Below, one piece after another: positions 35,560 to 44,152 of a stretch of DNA of 64,000 nucleotides. Where the stretch lies: NCBI RefSeq assembly GCF_000426845.1, contig NZ_AUGD01000005.1:248001-312000 (forward strand), read 5' to 3'. The notes below the pieces were generated by a model. It had not been told where the DNA came from and made no database searches. It saw only the letters and a program-made list of their open reading frames with translations. Both the position numbers and the translations under genes were made by a program. The DNA comes from Bradyrhizobium sp. in8p8. GTDB taxonomy: Bacteria > Pseudomonadota > Alphaproteobacteria > Rhizobiales > Xanthobacteraceae. The stretch's first letter is position 1, and every line of letters begins with the position of its first letter.

Positions 35560-38121
35560 TCACGCTCTCTGCACGAAGCTGTCCACGACCTTCTTCTCGC
35601 CGGCCTTGTCGAAGGCGATGGTGAGCTTGTTGCCGTCGATCCTGGTGACGCGGCCATAGCCGAATTTCTGGTGGAAGACGCGGTCGTCCAGCGCAAATTC
35701 CGAGGTCGTGCCGGTGGATTTGGCGACCAACTCGCCTTCGATGGTCATCGGCCCGCGACGGCGCGAGGAGAAGCTGCCGAAATCCGGTCCGGATGACGAG
35801 GCCGAGGAGAACGTCGCCGTCTCTTCCTCGAAGCCGCTTCTGCCGCCACCGCGATTGCGATTGGCCTGCGCGCGCTGCCAGCCCGGCGTCGAGTAGCTGG
35901 AGCCGAACGCCTCCATGTCGTCGAAGCGCGAGGCGCCGTAGCCGCCGCTGCCGCCCCAGCCGGAGCCGCCCTTGGATTCCGTGATCTCGACATTGGCCGC
36001 CGGCAATTCGTCGAGGAAGCGCGAGGGGATCGTGGTCGACCAGGTGCCGTGGATGCGCCGGTTGGTCGCAAAATAGATCTTCGCGCGGCGGCGCGCGCGG
36101 GTCAGGCCGACATGGCCGAGCCGGCGCTCTTCTTCCAGGCCCGCGCGGCCCTGTTCGTCCAGCGTGCGCTGGCTCGGGAACAGGCCTTCCTCCCAGCCCG
36201 GCAGGAACACGTTATCGAATTCGAGGCCCTTGGCCGAATGCAGCGTCATCAGCGACACCGCGTCGTCCTCGGCGCCGCCCTCGCGGTCCATCACCAGCGA
36301 GATGTGCTCGAGAAACCCTTGCAGGTTCTCGAACTCCTCCATCGAGCGCACCAGCTCTTTGAGGTTCTCCAGCCGGCCTGCAGCATCCGCCGAACGGTCC
36401 TTCTGCCACATCTCGGTATAGCCGCTCTCGTCGAGCACGATCTGGGCGAGATCGGTGTGCGCGGTGACCTCGCGCTGGGCGCGCCAGCGGTCGAACTGTG
36501 CGATGAGATCGCGCAAGGAGCCGCGCGCCTTCGGCTTCAGCTCGTCGGTCTCGACCACGGCGCGCGCGGCCTCGAACAGCGGAATGCGGCGCTTGCGGGC
36601 ATGGTCGTGCAGCATCTGCACGGTGGCGTCGCCGAGGCCGCGCTTGGGCGTATTGACGATGCGCTCGAAGGCGAGATCGTCGGCCGGCGAATTGATGACG
36701 CGCAAATAGGCCAGCGCGTCGCGGATCTCGGCGCGCTCGTAGAAGCGCGGGCCGCCGATGACGCGATAGGACAGGCCGAGCGTGACGAAGCGGTCTTCGA
36801 ACTCGCGCATCTGGTAGGAGGCGCGCACGAGAATGGCGATCTCGTTGAGCTTCTCGCCCTGGCGCTGCAGCTGCTCGATCTCCTCGCCGATGCCGCGGGC
36901 TTCCTCTTCCGAATCCCAGGAGCCCGTGACGGTGACCTTCTCGCCGTCCTGGTCCTCGGTGCGCAACGTCTTGCCCAGCCGGCCTTCGTTGTGTGCGATC
37001 AGATGCGAGGCGGCGGCGAGGATATGCCCGGTCGAGCGGTAGTTGCGTTCCAGACGAATGACCTTGGCGCCGGGGAAATCGTGCTCGAAGCGCAGGATGT
37101 TGTCGACCTCGGCGCCGCGCCAGCCATAGATCGACTGGTCGTCGTCGCCGACGCAGCAGATGTTCCTGGTGGGGCCCTTTTCGCTCGCGGAAACAAGCCT
37201 CGCATCATGTCTCTCGTCATCACCGGGCCGACGCGCAGCGTCGAGACCCGGTGATCCATCTTGTGACGAAGCGATGGATTGCCGGGTCAAGCCCGGCAAT
37301 GACGAACTGGAGGACGGCGCCTGCGACAGCAGCCGCAGCCACAGATATTGCGCGACGTTCGTATCCTGATACTCGTCCACCAGGATGAATTTGAAGCGCT
37401 GCTGGTACTGCCTGAGGATATCGGGATGCTCGCGGAAGATGCGGATGTTCTCCAGCAGCAGATCACCGAAATCGGCCGCGTTCAAGATCTTCAGCCGCTC
37501 CTGGTAGCTCGCATAGAGCTTGCCGCCTTTGCCGTTGGCGAACATCGCAGCTTCGCCCGAAGGCACTTGCGAGGGCATCAGGCCGCGGTTCTTCCAGCCG
37601 TCGATGAGGCCTGCCAGCATGCGTGCCGGCCAGCGCTTGTCGTCGATGTTCTCGGCCTGCAGCAGCTGCTTCAGCAGCCGTACCTGGTCGTCGACATCGA
37701 GCACGGTGAAGTTCGACTTGAGCTGCGCCAGCTCGGCATGGATGCGCAGGATGCGCCCGCCGATGGAGTGGAAGGTACCGAGCCACGGCATGCCTTCCAC
37801 GGCATGGCCGAGCATCTGGCCGAGCCGGTGCTTCATCTCGCGGGCGGCCTTGTTGGTGAAGGTCACCGACAGGATCTCGGCGGGGCGGGCGCGGCCCTGG
37901 CTGAGGATGTGGGCGATGCGCGTGGTCAGCACGCGCGTCTTGCCGGTGCCGGCGCCGGCCAGCACCAGAACCGGGCCGTCCAGCGTCTCCACGGCCTCGC
38001 GCTGCTCCGGATTGAGCCCGGAGAGGTATTTCGGGCCCACCGAGGCGCGCGCACGCGCGGCGATGCCGCCGGCTGCGGGTTGGTGGTCGGGAACGGCTGT
38101 GATCTTGCTTGGCTCGGTCAT
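35560..38121 (-). CDS. uvrD: UvrD/PcrA-type DNA helicase with in-frame repeat insertion
   Basis: A superfamily 1A helicase for repair and replication-fork processing, about 853 residues. Walker A AGAGTGKTRVLTTRI, GTFHSIGGRILR, Walker B LVDEYQDTN, motif III GDDDQSIYGWRGA, motif IV RLERNYRST, motif V TLHSAKGLEFDNVFLPG and motif VI LTRARRRAKIYF are all present. The C-terminus carries a Gly/Ser linker and the UvrD Tudor-like end (VFHQKFGYGRVTRIDGNKLTIAFD). Between QYLWLRLLSQ and RNICCVGDDDQ there is an extra stretch of about 50 residues encoded partly by a palindromic repeat. Start taken at 38121; in-frame starts lie at 38130 and 38139. Confidence 0.94.
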   Translation of the reverse strand: MTEPSKITAVPDHQPAAGGIAARARASVGPKYLSGLNPEQREAVETLDGPVLVLAGAGTGKTRVLTTRIAHILSQGRARPAEILSVTFTNKAAREMKHRLGQMLGHAVEGMPWLGTFHSIGGRILRIHAELAQLKSNFTVLDVDDQVRLLKQLLQAENIDDKRWPARMLAGLIDGWKNRGLMPSQVPSGEAAMFANGKGGKLYASYQERLKILNAADFGDLLLENIRIFREHPDILRQYQQRFKFILVDEYQDTNVAQYLWLRLLSQAPSSSSSLPGLTRQSIASSQDGSPGLDAARRPGDDERHDARLVSASEKGPTRNICCVGDDDQSIYGWRGAEVDNILRFEHDFPGAKVIRLERNYRSTGHILAAASHLIAHNEGRLGKTLRTEDQDGEKVTVTGSWDSEEEARGIGEEIEQLQRQGEKLNEIAILVRASYQMREFEDRFVTLGLSYRVIGGPRFYERAEIRDALAYLRVINSPADDLAFERIVNTPKRGLGDATVQMLHDHARKRRIPLFEAARAVVETDELKPKARGSLRDLIAQFDRWRAQREVTAHTDLAQIVLDESGYTEMWQKDRSADAAGRLENLKELVRSMEEFENLQGFLEHISLVMDREGGAEDDAVSLMTLHSAKGLEFDNVFLPGWEEGLFPSQRTLDEQGRAGLEEERRLGHVGLTRARRRAKIYFATNRRIHGTWSTTIPSRFLDELPAANVEITESKGGSGWGGSGGYGASRFDDMEAFGSSYSTPGWQRAQANRNRGGGRSGFEEETATFSSASSSGPDFGSFSSRRRGPMTIEGELVAKSTGTTSEFALDDRVFHQKFGYGRVTRIDGNKLTIAFDKAGEKKVVDSFVQRA
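37219..37300. repeat. Palindromic repeat inside uvrD
   Basis: Two adjacent hairpins: ATCACCGGG (37219-37227) with CCCGGTGAT (37247-37255), and ATTGCCGGG (37278-37286) with CCCGGCAAT (37292-37300). An ATCCATC/GATGGAT pair (37254-37260, 37273-37279) bridges the two hairpins. Read on the - strand in the uvrD frame it encodes SLPGLTRQSIASSQDGSPG and beyond. This type of sequence is usually intergenic in this group (from memory). Confidence 0.85.
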
Positions 38122-38366
38122 GCGAATCATTGGCCCCACGATGGCACCGCGGGGTGACGGAAGGGAGCCTTCTTAACAGGGATCGGTGGCTATATGGGGT
38201 GCCGAAACCGGGTTTTCCACGTGCGGGACAAGCCGATTTGTTCCCGCGAAGGACGCGAATTTCGCGCCTGGATGGGGCGGAACAATCGTTCCCGCCTTGA
38301 GATTGTCTGGGCATGTGGCGCGGCAAGCCGCGTCGACGCAGACAACATCAGGACGAGGGATTGACC

Positions 38367-38540
38367 ATGCTAGGCTGGGTTGTGACGTTTCTGGTTATTG
38401 CACTGATCGCCGGCATCCTTGGCTTCGGCGGCATCGCCGGCGCTTCGATCGAGATCGCCAAGATCATCTTCTTCATCGCCGTGGTGCTGTTCCTGGTCTC
38501 GGCCGTGGTCGGCTTGGCGCGCGGCCGCAACAGGATATAG
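38367..38540 (+). CDS. DUF1328-type small membrane protein
   Basis: A 57-residue protein with two hydrophobic helices: [25 protein letters not shown] and [26 protein letters not shown]. This is the YtjA/DUF1328 pattern, a family widespread in Proteobacteria and of unknown function, often stress-linked. ATG at 38367 with GAGGG upstream. It diverges from uvrD. Confidence 0.88.
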   Translation: MLGWVVTFLVIALIAGILGFGGIAGASIEIAKIIFFIAVVLFLVSAVVGLARGRNRI

Positions 38541-38551
38541 CAGCGATGGTC

Positions 38552-38572
38552 ACCTCTCCCGCAGGGAGAGGT
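38552..38572. terminator. Hairpin between convergent genes
   Basis: ACCTCTCCC and GGGAGAGGT form a perfect 9-bp stem with a GCA loop, between the DUF1328 stop and the end of the thioesterase gene. No T-run follows, so termination is possible but the sequence could also be a short repeat. Confidence 0.45.
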
Positions 38573-38595
38573 CAACCGCAGGCAGCACGACGCTG

Positions 38596-39102
38596 TCACC
38601 GCTTCGAGGGCATCGCCACGTTCCGGCCGATGCCCTCCGGTCGCGCCACGGCGCTGTGGGCCTTGGTGACCACAGCGATACGCTCGCGGATATCGGGCGG
38701 AAACGGCGCGACGCGCCGCGCGCTCATGTCCATGTGCAGTGACATGTTCTCCGAGGTCGCCGACAGCCAGCCTTCGCTCGCGTGCCGCATCTCCTCGAAC
38801 GTGTGCAGCCGCTTGTCGTCCGCTTCCAGCAGCCAGACGAAGATCTGCACGGGATCGCCGAGATGGATCTCGCGCAAGTACCGCACGTGGCATTCGGCGG
38901 TGAAGGTCGAGCCGCCGCGCTCCTTCATGTAGCCGGGCCCGATCCCGAGCTCGAGCCAGAGCTGGTCGATCGCGCGGTCGAACATCACGTTGTAATAGGC
39001 CATGTTGAGGTGGCCATTATAGTCGATCCAATGCGGCTCGATTTGCATGATCGAGGCGCGGAACGGTTCGGCTTTGGGCGCTGAGGCGGCGGTGTCCGGC
39101 AT
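38596..39102 (-). CDS. Hotdog-fold acyl-CoA thioesterase
   Basis: A 168-residue 4HBT-like thioesterase. HWIDYNGHLNMAYYNVMFDRAIDQLW carries the catalytic-type Asp and the helix of the hotdog fold, followed by ECHVRYLREIHLGDPVQI and HASEGWLSATSENMSLHMDM. It should hydrolyse an acyl-CoA in the cytoplasm; the substrate is unknown. It is close to family members in carnitine metabolism, but no such genes adjoin. Divergent from the flavoprotein gene at 39186. Confidence 0.85.
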   Translation of the reverse strand: MPDTAASAPKAEPFRASIMQIEPHWIDYNGHLNMAYYNVMFDRAIDQLWLELGIGPGYMKERGGSTFTAECHVRYLREIHLGDPVQIFVWLLEADDKRLHTFEEMRHASEGWLSATSENMSLHMDMSARRVAPFPPDIRERIAVVTKAHSAVARPEGIGRNVAMPSKR

Positions 39103-39185
39103 GTTTCCTTCCAGCTATGCGTCCGGTCGCTTGACTTGACCGGTTTTATGTCCTTTGCCACGGTTCTTCTGTCGGGAGGAATTCC

Positions 39186-40610
39186 GTGGGCACCACCATC
39201 ACCAATAATCCGCCGCGGCCGGAGCCGAAAGCCCTTGCGAGCGCGCTGGAGCAGCTTGCCGCACGCTTCGGCAACCGCCTCATCACCTCGCAGGCCGTGC
39301 GCGAGCAGCACGGCCATACCACAACATGGCTACCCAACCAGCCGCCGGATGGCGTGGTGATGGCGCAGGAGACAGCCGACATCCAGGACGTGGTGCGGAT
39401 TTGTGCCAGAAACCGCGTGCCCGTCATCGCCTTCGGCACCGGCACCTCGCTCGAAGGCCAGGTCAACGCGCCGGCCGGCGGCATCTCGATCGACTTGCGC
39501 GACATGAACAAGGTGCTCGCGGTGCATGCCGAGGACCTCGACTGCGTGATCCAGCCCGGCGTCACCCGCAAGGCGCTCAACGAGCATCTGCGCGACCAGG
39601 GCCTGTTCTTCCCGATTGATCCCGGCGCGGATGCCTCGCTCGGCGGCATGGCCTCGACCCGAGCCTCCGGCACCAACGCGGTACGTTACGGCACCATGCG
39701 CGACAGCGTGCTGGCGCTGAAGGTGGTGCGCGGCGACGGCGAGATCATCACCACCGGCACGCGCGCCAAGAAGTCATCCGCCGGCTACGACCTGACGCAT
39801 CTGTTCGTCGGCGCCGAGGGCACGCTCGGCATCATCTCCGAGCTGACCATCCGCCTGCGCGGCATTCCCGAGACCATCGCCGCCGGCGCGGTGTCGTTCG
39901 GGACCGTGCACGGTGCCTGCCAGGCCGTTATCCTTGCGATCCAGACCGGCATTCCCGTGGCGCGCATCGAACTGCTCAACGCCGCGCAGGTGAAGGCCTG
40001 CAACGCCTATTCGAAGCTGACGCTGCCGGAGACGCCGCTCCTGCTGATGGAATTCCACGGCAGCGAAATCGAGGTCGCCGAGCAGTCCAAGGCCTTCGGC
40101 GAGATCGCCAAGGAGTGTGGCGGCGGCGATTTCTCCTGGACCACCAAGCCGGAGGACCGTACCAAGCTATGGCAGGCGCGGCACGACGCCTATTGGTCCG
40201 TGAAGGCGTTGCGGCCCGGCGACAGCATCGGCGTGGTCGCGACCGACGTCTGCGTGCCGATCTCGCGGCTCGCCGATTGCGTCGGCGAGACCGAGGAGGA
40301 TCTCAAGCGCCTCAATCTGCTGTCGCCGATCGTCGGCCATGTCGGCGACGGCAATTTCCACTGCTCGCTGGTCTGCGACATCAACGACCCCGACGAGATG
40401 GCGCGTGGCGAGGAGTTCATGCATCGCCTGGTCGAGCGTGCACAGTCCATGGACGGCACCTGCACCGGCGAGCACGGCATCGGCCAGGGCAAGCAGAAAT
40501 ATCTCAAGGCCGAGCTCGGCCCCGAGGCGATCGAAGCGATGCGGGCGCTGAAGAAGGCGCTCGATCCGCTCAACATTCTGAACCCCGGCAAGATCGTCCC
40601 GGAAGCATAG
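39186..40610 (+). CDS. FAD-linked D-lactate/2-hydroxyacid dehydrogenase (GlcD/LDHD-like)
   Basis: A 474-residue flavoprotein with an N-terminal FAD-binding-4 domain (VPVIAFGTGTSLEGQ, IDPGADASLGGMASTRASGTNAVRYGTMRDSV) and a C-terminal FAD-oxidase domain (HVGDGNFHCSLVCDINDPDE, GTCTGEHGIGQGKQKYL, DPLNILNPGKIVPE). It oxidises D-lactate or a similar 2-hydroxyacid. GTG start with an excellent GGGAGGA site six bases upstream. The next gene follows 21 bases later. Confidence 0.9.
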   Translation: MGTTITNNPPRPEPKALASALEQLAARFGNRLITSQAVREQHGHTTTWLPNQPPDGVVMAQETADIQDVVRICARNRVPVIAFGTGTSLEGQVNAPAGGISIDLRDMNKVLAVHAEDLDCVIQPGVTRKALNEHLRDQGLFFPIDPGADASLGGMASTRASGTNAVRYGTMRDSVLALKVVRGDGEIITTGTRAKKSSAGYDLTHLFVGAEGTLGIISELTIRLRGIPETIAAGAVSFGTVHGACQAVILAIQTGIPVARIELLNAAQVKACNAYSKLTLPETPLLLMEFHGSEIEVAEQSKAFGEIAKECGGGDFSWTTKPEDRTKLWQARHDAYWSVKALRPGDSIGVVATDVCVPISRLADCVGETEEDLKRLNLLSPIVGHVGDGNFHCSLVCDINDPDEMARGEEFMHRLVERAQSMDGTCTGEHGIGQGKQKYLKAELGPEAIEAMRALKKALDPLNILNPGKIVPEA

Positions 40611-40631
40611 CGCACAGCGCAAGCCCCGCTT

Positions 40632-41027
40632 ATGCTCGCTCCGACATTGACGGAGCGGGCAATGCGCTGGTTGGCGCGCAAGATGCGACAGGACATCTGG
40701 GACGAGGCGATCGAAGGGCCGCTCGGCGACATCGAAGCCGCCGCGCGCATTCGCGCCATCTGCGATTCCGCTTCAGCGATTGCGGCACAGGCCGGCGAGC
40801 GCCAGCGCTATGAACGCGCCGCCCGGGTCGCCATGGAAGTCGCGATGAAGATGTCCGACGATCTGATGCGCGATGACGCCGTGCGCCGGATCGTCAATCT
40901 CTGCATGAAGGCCGATGATCTCAAGACCGCGCAGATCCTGTCTCGCGCGATCCAGGCCGGCTGGATCCGGGAAGCAGTCCAGCGGGACCACCCGACGCTG
41001 TCGCAGGAAGCACCGGCTCGGGCCTGA
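40632..41027 (+). CDS. Hypothetical helical protein
   Basis: A 131-residue, largely helical protein (RWLARKMRQDIWDEAIEGPLGDIEAAARIRAICDSASAIAAQ, AMEVAMKMSDDLMRDDAVRRIVNLCMKADDLKTAQILSRAI). No family was recognised. It closely follows the dehydrogenase gene and may share its transcript. Its 3' end overlaps a terminator-like hairpin. Confidence 0.65.
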   Translation: MLAPTLTERAMRWLARKMRQDIWDEAIEGPLGDIEAAARIRAICDSASAIAAQAGERQRYERAARVAMEVAMKMSDDLMRDDAVRRIVNLCMKADDLKTAQILSRAIQAGWIREAVQRDHPTLSQEAPARA

Positions 41028-41040
41028 GCGCGAGCCGGTG
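41011..41040. terminator. Hairpin between convergent genes (40.6 kb + and 41.1 kb -)
   Basis: CACCGGCTCG (41011-41020) pairs perfectly with CGAGCCGGTG (41031-41040) around a ten-base loop containing the stop codon of the upstream gene. It could terminate both convergent transcripts. No clear T-run. Confidence 0.5.
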
Positions 41041-41060
41041 CGATATTGTGGCGGGTCGGA

Positions 41061-42542
41061 TCAGTATCTGCGGTAGTCGCCGCGTGCCGGGCCGCCATAG
41101 CCACCACCATAGCCACCGCCGTAGCCACCGCGGCTCATGCCGATTCCGATCCCGATGCCGACACCCACGGCTGCGGGTGGGGGGGGCGGCGGGGCACGCT
41201 CGTAGACGACCACTTCGTCGGGCGGGGGCGGCCGGCGCGGCTTCGGCGGCGTCTCGACCACCTTGCGCTTTGGCGGGGTATCGTCGACGCGCTTCTTGAG
41301 GGTGGGCGGAACACTCGGATTGACAGGCGTCGCCGGCGTCGAGCACGGGCAGGTCGGTGCCGTCGCGACGGCGACCGGGGTCGCCGCCGCAGCGGTAGGC
41401 ACGCCATAATTGCGGTTCTGGACGCGGAGCAGCAGCCGGCGCGCAGTTGCCGCGAGGTCGCTATTGTCCCAGTTCGCAAGATAGGCCTCGAACGAGGCGC
41501 GCGTGTTGATCGCCGTTGCACGCTCCCACGCCAGCATCTGGCGCCGTCGCTCCAGCACGGTGCGCAGGCGCGGCGTGCGGGTGTCCTGCGCGTAGAGCTC
41601 GATGTAGGCCTGATACGCCTCGACGGTGTCCTCGGTGATCACGAGCTCATAGGCGGTCATGGCTGGCTTGCCGCGCAATTCCTTGCGCCAGTCCTCGAGG
41701 CTGCGCGTGCCGCCGGCGAGCGCCATCGCGGATGCGCCGGGAAGGGCGGGCGTGTTGCCGCTGCTCTCGCCGAAGAACCTGAAGTCGGTGGTCAGCGACG
41801 AGCTTTCCCAGGGAATCTGCCGGCCGTCGGTCGATTGCGCCACGGCGACGCGGATGCGCTTGAACATCTCCTCGATCGGCAGATTGGGCTGTTTCGCGAT
41901 CGTCAGCACAGCCGCGGTGTAAGGGCTGTCGATGCCGTTGCCGTCCTCGGCTTCGGCGCCGGGCGAGGTCGAATAGGAGATGAAGGAGCCGGGGGCGCCG
42001 GCCTTGGTGTCGACGATCGCAAGCCCGTGGCCGGCGCCGCGGAGCGCGGGGAACGGATTGTTGCGGCAGGCATCCAGCATGAAGATGCGCGCCCGCGTCG
42101 GCAGAGCGCCGAGCGTGTTGAGCATGTCGTTCAGCCGCACGCCCTGCAGCGGAATGTCGGCCTCGCGCTTGGGATCGAGATCCACGGGAACGAGATAGTT
42201 CTCGCCGTCGATCTGCAGGCCGTGGCCGGCATAGAACACCAAGGCGACCGTATCGGGGCCGCTGGCACTGACCTTGCCGGCGAAGTCCGAGATCGCCGCC
42301 CGCATCTCGTTCTGCGCCAGATTGGCGGCGGTCGTGACGGTAAAGCCGGCGTTGCCGAGCAGCTCCGTCATGCCCTTGGCGTCGTTGGCGGCGTTGGGCA
42401 GCTCCGGCACCGTCCGATAGGCGGATTGGCCGATCACCAGCGCGAGCCGCGCTTCGGCCGCGGCATCGGCCGGAATCATCAATTGCGTGAGCGCGAGAAG
42501 ACCGGAAGCAAGCAGAAAGTTGGATAACGTAGGGCGGCGCAT
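41061..42542 (-). CDS. Exported caspase-like (C14/orthocaspase) protein
   Basis: A 493-residue protein: signal peptide (LLASGLLALTQLMIPADAAAE), then a caspase p20-like domain. RLALVIGQSAYRTVPELPNAANDAKGM is the first strand, FYAGHGLQIDGENYLVPVD carries His107, and ARIFMLDACRNNPF carries Cys159. The second half has a helical repeat-like region. The C-terminus is low-complexity: Pro-rich (PPKRKVVETPPKPRRPPPPDE), then Gly/Tyr-rich (GGYGGGYGG). The catalytic dyad is intact. Periplasmic location is inferred from the signal peptide; the substrate is unknown. Confidence 0.85.
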   Translation of the reverse strand: MRRPTLSNFLLASGLLALTQLMIPADAAAEARLALVIGQSAYRTVPELPNAANDAKGMTELLGNAGFTVTTAANLAQNEMRAAISDFAGKVSASGPDTVALVFYAGHGLQIDGENYLVPVDLDPKREADIPLQGVRLNDMLNTLGALPTRARIFMLDACRNNPFPALRGAGHGLAIVDTKAGAPGSFISYSTSPGAEAEDGNGIDSPYTAAVLTIAKQPNLPIEEMFKRIRVAVAQSTDGRQIPWESSSLTTDFRFFGESSGNTPALPGASAMALAGGTRSLEDWRKELRGKPAMTAYELVITEDTVEAYQAYIELYAQDTRTPRLRTVLERRRQMLAWERATAINTRASFEAYLANWDNSDLAATARRLLLRVQNRNYGVPTAAAATPVAVATAPTCPCSTPATPVNPSVPPTLKKRVDDTPPKRKVVETPPKPRRPPPPDEVVVYERAPPPPPPAAVGVGIGIGIGMSRGGYGGGYGGGYGGPARGDYRRY

Positions 42543-42697
42543 GGTGTCACCTCCATCGGCAATGCGCGCGATGATGTCACTTTTTCTAGGTTGGCGCCAT
42601 GAGGCAGTCTGTGCGCTGGATCACGCTCATAGCCGCGACAAAATGGTCAGGTGGTGTTTCGACACGTCGAGGCGACAGGCGGCGACCGTGAACGGCC

Positions 42698-43864
42698 CTA
42701 CAGCCGATCCACCGCCCTGAACGTCCCGTCCTTCTGAATCACCGTCAAGTACACCTTTGGCGGCGCATCGATCATGCGAATGCCCACGGTGACGGTGCTG
42801 CCGCTGATGTCGAAGCGCCCGACATCGTTGATGGCGCGCAGCAGGCTTGCGCGCGTCGGTTGCGGTCCGGCCTTCTCCAACGCCGCGGCCACGAGACGGC
42901 CGGAGAGATAGCCTTCCAGGGACACGAAGTCCGGTGTCAGCGTCGGATCGAACGCCCGCTGCGCCGCCTGGTAGTCGGCGACCAGCTTGAGCGAACGGTC
43001 CCAGGGAGACGGCACGACCTGCGAGACGATGACGCCTTCGCCCTCAGGGCCGAGCTCGGTCGCGAGCGCATTGGCGCCGACGAAGGAGATGTTGACGAAG
43101 GTCGGATAGAAGCCGCTGCGGTGTGCGAGCTTGATGAAATCCGCGCAGGGCCCGTAGGTCCCGACCATCACGATGGCCTCCGGTTCGGCACGCTTGATCA
43201 TCCGCCAGGCCCCGCTGACCGCGCGGGTGTTGCGTTCGAAAGTGCCTTCGGCGGCGAGCTCGAGGCCGCGCTTCGCGAGCGCGCGCTTCACGCCGAGGAG
43301 ACCGTCGCGGCCGAAGGAATCGTCCTGGTAGAAGATGCCGATGCGGGTGAAGTGGCGATCCTCGGTGAGGTGCTTGATCCATGCCTCCGCCTCCGCGCCA
43401 TAGCTCGCGCGGATGTTGACGACGTTGGGAAGCTCGAGGTCGCGCAGGAACTCGGCGCCGCTGAAGGGGCCGATGAACGGAATGTTCCTCGCACTTGTGA
43501 TCGGTATCGTCGCCATCGCTGTCGGCGTGCCCACCGCGCCGATCAGCGCGAACACCTTGTCGTCCTCGATCAGGCGCAGCGTCTGCGCCACAGACCGATC
43601 AGGGTCGTAGCCGTCGTCGCGGCTGATGAGCTGGAGCTTGCGGCCGTGGACGCCACCCTTGGCGTTGACTTCGGTGAACGCTGCGACGATGCCTTGCCGC
43701 ATGCGCTGTCCGAGCGCCGAGGAGGGACCCTCGAGCGCAGCGGCCTGTCCGAACAGGATCGCATCCTCGCTGACGCCGGCCTCGTCGCCGCTGGCGGCCA
43801 ACGTGGTCGCGGCCAGGAACACGACTGTCAGGACGACGGATCTCGCGGATCGGAATCGATGCAT
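42698..43864 (-). CDS. ABC transporter solute-binding protein, branched-chain amino acid type
   Basis: A 388-residue periplasmic-binding protein of the LivJ/LivK-like type 1 family. Signal peptide (VVLTVVFLAATTLAASG), then DAILFGQAAALEGPSSALGQRMRQGIVAAFTEVNAKGGVHGRKLQLISRDDGYDPD, RIGIFYQDDSFGRDGLLGVKRAL and DFVSLEGYLSGRLVAAAL. No permease or ATPase is adjacent, so it is orphan here. It diverges from the large GGDEF-EAL gene. Confidence 0.88.
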   Translation of the reverse strand: MHRFRSARSVVLTVVFLAATTLAASGDEAGVSEDAILFGQAAALEGPSSALGQRMRQGIVAAFTEVNAKGGVHGRKLQLISRDDGYDPDRSVAQTLRLIEDDKVFALIGAVGTPTAMATIPITSARNIPFIGPFSGAEFLRDLELPNVVNIRASYGAEAEAWIKHLTEDRHFTRIGIFYQDDSFGRDGLLGVKRALAKRGLELAAEGTFERNTRAVSGAWRMIKRAEPEAIVMVGTYGPCADFIKLAHRSGFYPTFVNISFVGANALATELGPEGEGVIVSQVVPSPWDRSLKLVADYQAAQRAFDPTLTPDFVSLEGYLSGRLVAAALEKAGPQPTRASLLRAINDVGRFDISGSTVTVGIRMIDAPPKVYLTVIQKDGTFRAVDRL

Positions 43865-44152
43865 CGTATGGTTTTGCCGAATGTGAGGTACATGCCTGCC
43901 GCAACATATTCCTGCGAGCCTGAATCGCTCACTAAGCGCCGCTCTGTCGGAGGTCCGTACTACTCCGGGCTAAACCGGCAATTTGTTTCCACTCTGGCGG
44001 GTTGTCTGCGCACTTCATTAACTAATTCGTGCACCGCGGAACGATCGGGTTCCGACATTGTGCATTTTCTTAACCGCGGTCTTGTTCCGATAGCGGGGCC
44101 GGCACCTCAACCAGAGGTTCGGTTCGTCGAGAGAGGGGACGGCGGTTTCAAC
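43865..44152. other. Divergent intergenic region
   Basis: About 290 bases upstream of both the solute-binding-protein gene and the CHASE-GGDEF-EAL gene. It is less GC-rich than its flanks around 44015-44075. It contains an inverted CGGAAC/GTTCCG pair near 44037. No gene or certain promoter seen. Confidence 0.35.

Noticed and set aside
42860..44152. A 431-codon N-terminal extension of the CHASE-GGDEF-EAL gene
   Set aside because: It is antisense to the solute-binding-protein gene; the ATG at 44153 precedes the first membrane helix directly.
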